Part shown: positions 23,477 to 34,582 of the stretch, in pieces
How the letters are laid out: each line of letters begins with the position of its first letter
Position numbering within the stretch: the first letter of the stretch is position 1
Source: Stramonita haemastoma
Lineage: Eukaryota; Mollusca; Gastropoda; Neogastropoda; Muricidae
NCBI GenBank assembly: GCA_030674155.1
Contig: CM060318.1
Location: 2,422,089-2,459,588 of the forward strand
Direction: 5' to 3'
Length of the DNA: 37,500 nucleotides
Program-made: the position numbers and the translations under genes
The notes under the pieces: generated by a model
What the model was told of the DNA's origin: nothing
Database searches by the model: none
The model's input: the letters and a program-made list of their open reading frames with translations, nothing else

Positions 23477-23479
<3 letters not shown>

Positions 23480-23698
23480 AAGTGTTAGCAACATAGTTCC
23501 TTGAGAAATAAAGAAAAGAGAATGTGCTTATTTCAGCTGCTGATGTGGATCCATAAATTCTGTCACATGCTTCCTCCCTCCTGTTGTTTCATCATCAGAC
23601 TGCTTTGCCTGTGCTGCTTATTCTTATTTCAAGTATACATCATTACATGTGAACAGTCAATAGTCATTACTAAAAATAGCATGCTTAACTGAGATTCA

Positions 23699-24320
<622 letters not shown>

Positions 24321-24417
<97 letters not shown>

Positions 24418-24418
24418 C
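24321..24418. repeat. TA microsatellite
   Basis: About 48 AT/TA units with a few single-base interruptions. It is self-complementary and can form a cruciform. Confidence 0.95.
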
Positions 24419-24429
24419 ACATGGCAGCC

Positions 24430-25357
24430 TGGCCTAAACACTTCGAATGGCTAAAGATGGCATAAGTGTCTAAAGATCCTGGAAATCATCTCCCCCCTTC
24501 CCCCCCCCCCCCTCTTCATCCCCTTCCCCCTCCTTCGCTCTGGTAAAACTGCGGGTAGCCACAACATTGGTTGATCGTGGCTTCAAAAATGTAATTTGTC
24601 AGCTGCTTCCAATGTGTGTTCAGGACTGGATAGTTTCAAGGTTTGAAATGGGTCCATTAGTCAGAAGGAATCAGGCCCTGCAACTAATTTCAATATAATA
24701 ATAATTAATTGGGTGTGTGTAGCATTCTCATAGTCATTCCCTTTGTGTGCTGTCCCCTGTACAAGTCAGTGGTGATGTTTAGTCAAATTCTTCCAGCTGG
24801 AGGGGCAGGCTGCAGTTCTACAGAATGACAGAGTTATTAATATGAAAGACAGCAGTAGGCCTTCTGCTGGAGCTGTAAGAGGGATTTCTCTTTTAGTGAT
24901 GTTGCAGTTGAGGTTAGGGAGATGTACTGTTGTTAAAGCTGATTTGATATAGTGTCTGTGACTAAGCTGAGAGTAAGTCAATGATTGAATTTAATTGTGT
25001 GTATACATACTAACTGAATTTAATAATTGTTTTGATCAGGTTCAGTAGAAGTATGTGTATCTGCTTTACACATAAAAGGAGTTGGCTAAAGCCATGAGAA
25101 CTTGGATGTTTATTGATAGTGTGATGTTGGATTTATTCTATGGTTATATGTTAAGATTGGAATCTGATGAGTAACTACAAAATCCATGGGATGTGATAGG
25201 AGCCAATGTTGTGAAAGAAATTGTAGTGTGATCTGTTGACATTATAAAGATAGTGTCAGTTGAGAGAACAGGAAAGGGTTTTCCCTTTATTTTAATTGTG
25301 GTCTTTGGTTATTTGATTTACAATTGTGCACTCTGTATTGGTTCCTATGATAAACTT

Positions 25358-25360
<3 letters not shown>
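24430..25360. other. Unassigned stretch
   Basis: Includes a C-rich, T-interrupted run at 24,488-24,530 and otherwise moderately AT-rich sequence. No coding signal is recognised on either strand. Confidence 0.4.
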
Positions 25361-25361
<1 letters not shown>

Positions 25362-25451
<90 letters not shown>

Positions 25452-25470
25452 TGTGTGTGTGTGTGTGTGT
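25362..25470. repeat. TA-GT compound microsatellite
   Basis: About 15 TA units with one GTATATATATG interruption, then about 38 GT units. Confidence 0.95.
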
Positions 25471-25474
25471 TTTG

Positions 25475-26205
25475 TGTGAGTGATGAAAGGAATTTGGATT
25501 TCCTCCAATCAGCTAGACGACTAAATTTTATTTGTTTTGTGTAACTTTCAATCATTGATAGTGTACCTGGTTAAATATGGATAGAGTAGTTACCTGAATT
25601 TTTATGTCTGTGTGTGTTTCAGGTGTGTGTTGTTGGTAATAGAAACAAAATTTATTTTTTTTTATTTTTTTTTTTTATTATTATAATAAAAGAAAATTGC
25701 ATTACCATAACACCCCTGTGTGGCCTCACATCATTCCTCTGAGTTGTGGAGTGCCCGAGTCCTAACATCCCTGAATATACCCCCTCCCAACACAGTGAAC
25801 AAGTGTCAGGATTCATCTCTCTTGTACAATATTTGCACAATATGAAACAATTAATATTTTTATCATCATCATCTCAGACTGCTGTATCCTACAGTTCAGG
25901 CAGCTCTGCTGTAACACAGTCTTGGAATGGTTTTCTTTGATGCAAAATGTTTACCCAGTTCATACTTATGAGGATAACATGTGACTGAAATTTGCTGCTT
26001 TCTACATTTCCCTGCAAAAAATATTTTGTTTGTTAAGTAAGACAAACTTGTATTCAGATCCCTAACCATTGTCACCAAACATGCACCACCTTTTCTTTTT
26101 GACCTTACAACTGGACAAGGCATGCAAGGGAGGGGAGACAACTTTCCATTCCTGATCATTTGGGTTTAAATAAAAAATGGTTGAGATACTAATAACATCA
26201 ATATA
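25475..26205. other. Unassigned stretch
   Basis: Contains a T-rich run at 25,651-25,678. No exon could be supported. Confidence 0.4.
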
Positions 26206-26206
26206 A

Positions 26207-26207
<1 letters not shown>

Positions 26208-26302
<95 letters not shown>

Positions 26303-26380
26303 TTAGTTGTAATAAAAAAGATAAAAAATAATAATGATAAAAAGATAACAATATTAATAATAATAACTCTTCTTCTTCTT

Positions 26381-26413
<33 letters not shown>

Positions 26414-26427
26414 ATTATTATTATTAA
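26208..26427. repeat. TA microsatellite and TTC/ATT microsatellites
   Basis: About 44 TA units (26,208-26,297), then AATAAT-rich sequence, then about 14 TTC units (26,370-26,410) and ATT units. It lies about 120-330 bp upstream of the first recognised kinase exon. Confidence 0.95.
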
Positions 26428-26543
26428 CATCAAAATAACAGTCTCCCAATCAGAAACTGTTGCATTCATGAAATCTGAATAATGATGCCATATAAATTGA
26501 CAGTAGGTCCTCTTTTTTGTGGTTATGGCTATAGTATTTATAA

Positions 26544-26831
26544 ATGATTGTTTGTGATTCCAGTGATGAGGGGGCTGAAGGAGACCTGAGCTTGCTGGTG
26601 TACGGCAGTCCTCTTCTGGACATCGTTGTCAACCATCCTGCAGCGACAGAACTGTTGGAGAAGTAGGTGATTGTCAGTTGCACTGTCGCATCTGTCAGTT
26701 TCCCTCACTGTCAGCTCCTCTCACCTGCTGTCTGTCACATCCCAGCTGGTGCTACACCTATGGTCTCGAGGAAGGGGCTAATTCTAGCACTGGGTCTGAG
26801 TTATGCTGGGTTTGCATGCTGTGCTGTACAC

Positions 26832-26892
<61 letters not shown>

Positions 26893-27189
26893 ATAATACA
26901 GATGATTTTTTTTCCTTCCTATAAAAAACAACTTAAAATCCAGTGAAGCAAATAAACTAGCAAACAACCCCCCAAAATCAAAACTAAAAAGATAGAAAGA
27001 AACAGCAGTTATTCAAAAAACAAAAACAAAATTAAACGAGCGACTAATCTGAACAACAGTAACAGTAAAGAAAGGTGAGGAGGAACATATCCAGGCAAAG
27101 CATGAAGAAGTTTCTTGTTTGATGATGAAGAAGATAGGCAGCAAAAAAATGACACACAATGTAAAACAAAGAGACATGGTTACACATAC

Positions 27190-27262
<73 letters not shown>

Positions 27263-27328
27263 ACCTGTGCCTTTATTATTCAGTAAGCTCCAAATCAGGA
27301 GTATGTTCAATTTAACATCTAATCATAT

Positions 27329-27391
<63 letters not shown>

Positions 27392-27678
27392 ATGTGCATG
27401 TGTGTGTTGTGTTGTGTTTACTCTGAAGCTTATATAATATTTTGAAAATAATATTTCATACATTCATATTACTGTGAATGTTTCAGATACGACCTCAAAC
27501 CGAACAATTCAGTGTTTGCCGAGGACAGACATTTGCCACTGTGAGTAAAGTCATGGCATAATTATTGCTAAAGGCTTGTTTCTTCTTTGTTACATTTACT
27601 TTTATACTGTCTCCTCCCCGTTAGCTTATTTGATGTTTGGCTATTGTGTATGAATATGTACAAATTAGTGCACAGGCA

Positions 27679-27742
<64 letters not shown>

Positions 27743-30700
27743 CCATATGCGCCCACAAATTCATGCATACATATAGATGATCACCCTTAGACATACTACT
27801 TTATATTCTTGTACACAAACTCCCAAACAAGAAATAACAATGTCCTTTGGAAATAGATGTGTAACTGGGGCAGGATAGCCTACCAGTGTTTATTTATTTA
27901 TTTTATTTATCTATTTATTCATTCTTTTATATCAAGTTCAGAGTGTTGCACTCACAATCTGGCTCCAGCTACCACTGAGATGCCTGGTCAAAGGGAGGTA
28001 ACCACAGAACAAACTTCACTCCTAAAAGTCTCTCAGATATGACTATAAACCGAGGTCCCCTGAAGCTATGCACTGCACTCCCTAAATGGGAAATCTCCCC
28101 TGGGACATAACTATAGCCACAACAACAAAGAACACACGCAGAACGACTTGAGCACATGTTAAAATCTGTTCCTTCTTTCATGAGCCTAGGCTGTTGTGTG
28201 ATGGTTGGAATGATGACAAAACAGATCTTTTTTTTAAATGCATGCACACTGGTGTCATTCCCGAAATTGGAATGCAGCTGTCTTAATGGTGGGCAAATGG
28301 TTGCATAAACAAAAATTCACAATCAACGAATCTTGGAGCTCTAGCTGAGGAATAAAATAAATATGTTTGGAGATTGCTTGTAGAAGCAGGGATAAAGAGA
28401 GAGAGAGCTGGGCTGTTATGCAAGCAGGATGATGACAAATTTCTGATCTTTGGTCAGCACTCTTAAACTGACAGATAATTAATCTGCTATCTTCAGTTTG
28501 CGCTGGGAGAGTTTTGGGAGTTTTCCGGTGAATTAAGAATGAAGAGTGTGAGAAGGTCTAGTGTATGAACGCGCTGAACCCCAGAAGTTTAGTAGAAGTG
28601 CTCGCCTGTGCTCAACACTTTGATTTGTTTTTGCAAGATATATTGCTATATAAATTCCATGTATTATTATCATTATTATTATCAATATTATCATCATTAT
28701 TATTATCATTAATATTAATATAAATATTATCAAATGATCTATCAAAATGACGGAATGCAAGGACTGTAATCTTAAATGCCATAAATCACGCAAGTCAACC
28801 AAATTTTTAGAGTGGGTATATACTTTAAATTCAGCAAAAAGAAACACTTAAAAAAAATATATAACTTTTTAAAAAATCATTTTGTTGTTACAATTACATA
28901 TATGCATGACAAGCATTATCAATAACATTAAAAAATTAAACATTAACCATTTGCAGTCGTACAAAGAAAGACTTGATTCAAGCTGTTGTTTTGGTTAGGT
29001 ATGTCATAAGGGTTTGGTTAGGGTTTTTTTGTTTTGTGTTGGTTTTTTGTTTTGTTTTTGTTTGCATTTTACTTACAGAGCCTGCTATAAGCAAGTCATG
29101 GCAATGTTTCTGAAGACAACAGTCAGGGGCATTGCTAACTGCTGTGTTTTAATTAATATATTTGTACCCATGCAAGCAAGCGCATGTGTGTGCGGGGAAG
29201 GGAGGGGGGGGGGGGGTGTTGAGAAGTGCAGGGATGCATTTGTACAGACGTAGCTGTTGGCAGCATACGTTTGTGGGTCTGTACATTGGAGCGTAAATGT
29301 TTAATTTATAATTGTGTATGTGCCGTGATATTCAGGTATCAAGAAGTGGAAGAGAAATGGAAAGAGCACACACAGTTCATCATTGGCGGAACTGCTTTGA
29401 ACGTGGCCAGGGTAGTACAGGTGAGTGTTTGAAACATATCAGGAGTTCCAAAGGTGGATGTTCTCACCCCCATGGGGATGCTGGGGGCTCTTTCAGTATA
29501 AACAGCATCCCCACCTTCTGGAAATTCTGTGCTAGAAATTTCCACTTTTCTATCCCTTTCTTTGTTCCTGTCTTTCTCCTTACCTTTCAATCCTTTCTTG
29601 TGCTTATTTTCTGCCTTCCTTTCTCCTTACCTTTCAATCATTTCTTGTGCTTATTTTCTGCCTTCCTTTCTCCTTACCTTTCAATCATTTCTTGTGCTTA
29701 TTTTCTGCCTTCCTTTCTCCTTACCTTTCAATCCTTTCTTGTGCTTATTTTCTGCCTTCCTTTCTCCTTACCTTTCAATCATTTCTTGTGCTTATTTTCT
29801 GCCTTCCTTTCTCCTTACCTTTCAATCATTTCTTGTGCTTATTTTCTGCCTTCCCAGTCCACCGTCCTGCCTTTTCTCAAGCAAGTCTTTCAAACAATAT
29901 TCTGTTTTCATTATATGACATTTTGCAAGTGCTTTTTTTTGTTCTGGTGACCAGGTAGTGATACTTAAACACTGGGATGGGCACAGGATGTCCAGTATGC
30001 AGTGGTATTTGCCCATATGGCACTTTTTAATATATATATATATTTTTTTTTAATCAAGTATATTTTACTTTGAAATGTTTGTTATCTTTTTTTATGCTTT
30101 TTTTGTAATCTGGGTATGATAAATTAAGCAGAATGGCATGCGTCCTCAGCACAGCCTGGTTTATCAGCCTAAAGGAATGAAATGATTTGGGTATTGTGTC
30201 TTTTAATGGGGTTTTTTTTTCAGATGGACAGTGTTAGATATTTGAAGTTATTAGGAGGTGTTGGTTTTGAACCTGAAGATGAAAGTTACTGGAGCCACTG
30301 AAACTGAAGTGACAGCCCTGATATGGCTTTCGTGGTTGGTAGGGCTGTAAACAGTATGGTATGGTATGGTATGGTATGGTATGGTATGGTATGGTATGGT
30401 ATGGTATGGTATGGTATGGTATGGTATGGTATGGTGTGGTGTGGTTGGTGTGGTGTGTGTGGTGTGGTGTGGTGTGGTGTGGTATGGTATGGTATAGAAT
30501 GCTAGAAAAACAGAGGGAAGGATACAAACCTCTCTCCACTCTCTTGTCTCCCAGGCCCCACACACATGCAGATTGAACCCTTACCAAATACATTTCAGAT
30601 CAGGAATCCCATGATCAGTTTCCCTGCTTTCCTGTCTCACTTGGTTTAACATTAGTAAGCAAAAATTCATGTTGAACAGTAGAGTTTGTTGTACACCACA

Positions 30701-32685
30701 TCACGGCAGATTTTTCTGCATGAAATTCAGGCTGTTCTTCCCAGGGAGAGCATGTCTCCACAAGAGTAGCACCACCTACGTTTATTTTTTTTTTGTCTTT
30801 TCCTGTCTGCATGTGTATTTGTTTCCCTATTACAGTGGCTTTTTACTACAGAATTTTTGCCAGCACAATTCTTTCGTCACCACAGATTCTTTAACGTGTG
30901 ATAAATGCATCTTGCACATGGGACCTCGGCTTATGGTCTCATCCAAAAGACTCACCCAGATCACCACTTGTGGTCTAGTGGGTGAGGGGCAAGTTTGGAG
31001 CACAAACAAGGATCAAACCTGGACTTTCCACTTTCTAGGCAGATGCCTTACCCTCTAGAAGAGATGACAGCCCCGATATGGCATGTGTGGTCAGCGGGAC
31101 TATCAACAACAGGATTGGATTGGATTATGAGGTTTAAAATTATACGAGGTGACAGCCCCAATATGGCCTGTGTAGTCTGCGACGCTATAAACAACATGAT
31201 TGGATTGGAACTTTTAGACAATCAATCCATTTTAGCTACAATAAAAGAACAGTGGACAGAAATTAGTGTGACATGTATATAGAAAAAGCAGCGGCAGGTA
31301 TTTACACACGTACCCGGTGGTTGTTGCAGTGGCTGATGGGGAAGGCTGGGGCGTGCACGTTCTTTGGTGGTGTGGGCCGAGACAGACACGGGGAGCTGCT
31401 GCAGCAGCAGGTGAGCAGCACCGGCCTGCACGCTGCCTTCCACCTGACTGACGCCCAGCCCACCGGCACCTGTCTGACCGTCTGCACTGGACACGACAGG
31501 TGATTTTATTTATTTTATTTTATTATTTTATTTATTCTTTTATATCGAGGATAACAGAATAAGCAATCATATGCTTTTTTTCATCCGGTCCCCGTGTGTA
31601 TGCAGTTTTGTAAATCATGTCATCTGTTCCCACCGGCACACGATGGCCTACTCTTACGAAAAGCGGAACAGGATTTAACGTGTGCGCAAGATGTTCTGCG
31701 TGCGTTCGCACACGGGGCCTCAGTTTAAAGTCTCATCCGAAGGACTTTTGGGGAGAGTGGAGTCAGCACTGATGTTAACTCCAGGAAGAAAATTTCCTCA
31801 ACCGGACTCGAACCCAGGTCTTCAAATTGCCAGCGCAATGTTCTGACCACTAGGCTATCCGCCCCCCAGAGGTGAGGGAGGGAGTCTGCTTTCTACACAG
31901 TATTGGGTTTTTTTTTAATTTTATTTTATTTTATTCTTTTATTCTGAGGATAATGGAATAAGCACTCATGTGCTTTTTTTTTTACATCCAGTCCCCGTGT
32001 GTTTGCAGTTTTGTAAATCTTGTCATCTGTTCCCACCAGCACACAATGGCCAACTCTTTCGAAAAGCGGAACATGATTTAACATGTGCGCAAGATGTTCT
32101 GCATGTGTTCACACTCGGGGCCTTGGTTTATAGTCTCATCTGAAGGACTTTTGGAGGGAGTGGAGTCTGCACTGATGTTAACTCCCCTGTACTATGATAT
32201 AGCTATTATATATGTTGCCAAGATAACCATGTGAGTGTTAACACTTTTTTTGAAGGGGGGGGGGGGGGGGATGGAGGTTTGCATTCATTTCATTGATATA
32301 TAAGAAAATGCAGGAAATACTTATTTAGAAAAAAATTCAGATCTTTGTAAACATCAAAAGTACACAAATGTAAACTTTTACAGGCAGGCAAGTAAGAACA
32401 CAACACCCAAGTGTCTGGCAGAGCAAGTTTTCGGTTTATTCAAAACCTTCAGGCTGAAAGATTGGCCAACTGACAGTACAAACCAAACACAGCTACACTT
32501 AGTTACATATCAAAGTGAAAGTAAAGTAGTAAACTTTTAGATTGAAACGAAATCTGTCTGGTTGTATCAATATTCTTATTCATACACAGGCGCCAGCAAA
32601 GTCTGATACGCATGTGCTTTTCCTGCTCTTAGAAAATCAGATCATGTGTAGATAACACGTTGCATGTGCCTGTGCTCATGAGCAA

Positions 32686-32727
<42 letters not shown>

Positions 32728-34547
32728 TACAGGTCTATGGTGTCACGGATGGCGGGGGCTGGCAGTTTTACTGTGGAAGATCTTCATCTGCCCCACCATT
32801 GGGCGTTAGTGCAACAGGCTTCATGCTTCTACACTGTGGTATGGTCAGTGAGTGTGTGTCTGTATGTAGAGCTGTCTGTCGGTCTGTCTACTTTTCTGTG
32901 TTTGTGTGAGTGTGTGCATGCTTTTGTGCAAGATCAGCATACACAAAAAGACCACTCAATCCATTGATTAAGATAAAAGAGAGGAGAAAAACGCAGTATG
33001 TGAGAGTGTGTGCATGGCATGGATTTTAGTCACCCCCGATACTCAGATCTGTGCTATAATGTCCACACCACCCATTCCAATCTTATTCTGTCACAGGCCA
33101 TTCTATGCTTATTCAGTAGTATTTTTGGAACTGAACGGTCACATGCATGTGAATGTCTTGAATGCAAGCGCTTTGATTTCTGTACTGTGCAAGATTTAGC
33201 GCTGTTGAATTTTGATATATTGCTATTAATATTATGATTAATATCATTTTTCATCATCATCATTATTATAAGCATTATCATCATTATTATTACAATCATT
33301 GTTATTGTTATTATTATCATTATCCTCAGAGTCCACAGATTTCATTGGTATGGTGTGTGTGTGTGTGTGTGTGTGTGCGCACACGTGCGAGCCAGGTGCA
33401 TAGTGCCTGGTCTTCTCCTGTGCTTGTAAACTTTACAGGTGGGTTGCCCGCTGGCCTCAGCCAACACACAATCTGACTTGAGAATGTTGATGTAATTTTG
33501 GCTTGGTTTTGTTTCACCCATAGAGAATGTTGAATCTTTTTTTTTTTTTTTTGAAAGAATGTAGATATAATTTTGGCTTGGTTTTGTTGTCCATACAGAA
33601 TGTCAATGTAATTTTGACTACAAAAAAAAGACTAGTGGAACAAAAAAAACAGGTGAAACATTTAGAAAAAGCAGTGGCCTGTATGTATCCACACCTGTGG
33701 TAAACACACCTCTGGCTCATGCCTGTGTGTGTGCAGAGTTTCTCCCTGGCCAACAATCCCCAGGTGCTCACCAGCCTGGCTGAACACGCCGCACAGCGCA
33801 GCAAGACGTTCTGCCTCAACCTGTCCGCGCCTTTCCTCTGTCGCCGCTTCAAAGACGCCATGTGTCATCTGCTTCCCTACGTTCACTTTCTCTTCGGCAA
33901 TCAGGCGGTGAGTGAAGTGTTGCCGGGCTGAGTGTTCAGTCTTTTGATGTGCTTCATTGTGATGTAATGAATATCTTATGTGTTTCATACAAAGAACACA
34001 AGACCAATAACTATGTGAAAGAAGAAATCAAAAAGCGTGTGGGCCCCCAAGAGCCTTTGCTCTCCACCATAAAGAGGAGAAAGCTGATGTGGTTTGGTCA
34101 CACCACAAGACACAACACCCTAGCAAAAACCATCTTGCAAGGAACAGTCGAGGGCAAGAGAAGAAGAGGCCGCCAAAAGAAATCATGGGTTGACAACATC
34201 AAAGACTGGACTGCCCAACCCCTGCAACGCCTCCTACTAGCCACACAGGATCGTGAAGCATGGAAAAAGATCTCCGTTGCGTCTTCTCTCATGTCCCCCC
34301 TACGTCCTTTGGGACATGGGACTGAGTGAGTGAGTGAGTGATGTAGTACCAGCATTGTTTGTAATGCAGCTGAGTGATGTAAGACAGAGTTCTATGTACA
34401 CTATCTGCTGGCTAATATTCAGGATGTAATCACTACAGTGGGTATGATATTATTTTCTGTTTATGTTTGTTTTAACTTCTCCATCTTTGTCATTATTCTC
34501 ATAACTTCTTGTAGTAGCAATAGTAGTAGTAGTAGCAGTAGCAGTAG

Positions 34548-34582
<35 letters not shown>

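Larger units (their letters stand above)
26663..27486 (+). other. Intron between ADK-like exons 1 and 2
   Basis: An 824-bp phase-2 intron, GTAGGT to TTTCAG. It contains a GA microsatellite (26,833-26,889) and two GT microsatellites (27,190-27,260 and 27,330-27,388). Confidence 0.85.
27541..29335 (+). other. Intron between ADK-like exons 2 and 3
   Basis: A 1795-bp phase-2 intron, GTGAGT to ATTCAG. It carries a CA microsatellite (27,679-27,739), a diverged S1 SINE (27,866-28,260), an ATT-tailed retroelement end (28,600-28,730) and a G run at 29,204-29,216. Confidence 0.85.
29421..31329 (+). other. Intron between ADK-like exons 3 and 4
   Basis: A 1909-bp phase-0 intron, GTGAGT to TTGCAG. It contains the 47-bp minisatellite, the ATGGT microsatellite, a reverse SINE and two copies of the GACAGCCCCGATATGG element. 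Confidence 0.85.
31500..32732 (+). other. Intron between ADK-like exons 4 and 5
   Basis: A 1233-bp phase-2 intron, GTGATT to ATACAG, with two reverse S1 SINEs. A G run at 32,257-32,270 and a GT tract ending six bases before the acceptor dinucleotide region are also present. Confidence 0.85.

Noticed and set aside
29312..29950. A 212-codon frame with repeated Leu/Phe-rich segments
   Set aside because: It overlaps a real kinase exon in another frame, then reads through the 47-bp minisatellite, where all forward frames are open.
30995..31282. A 95-codon plus-strand frame
   Set aside because: It translates the reverse SINE and two copies of the GACAGCCCCGATATGG repeat.
33514..33988. Minus-strand frames of 108-115 codons
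   Set aside because: They are antisense shadows of the NLSAPF kinase exon.
34098..34355. Minus-strand 85-codon frame
   Set aside because: It is the antisense of the LINE reverse-transcriptase tail.
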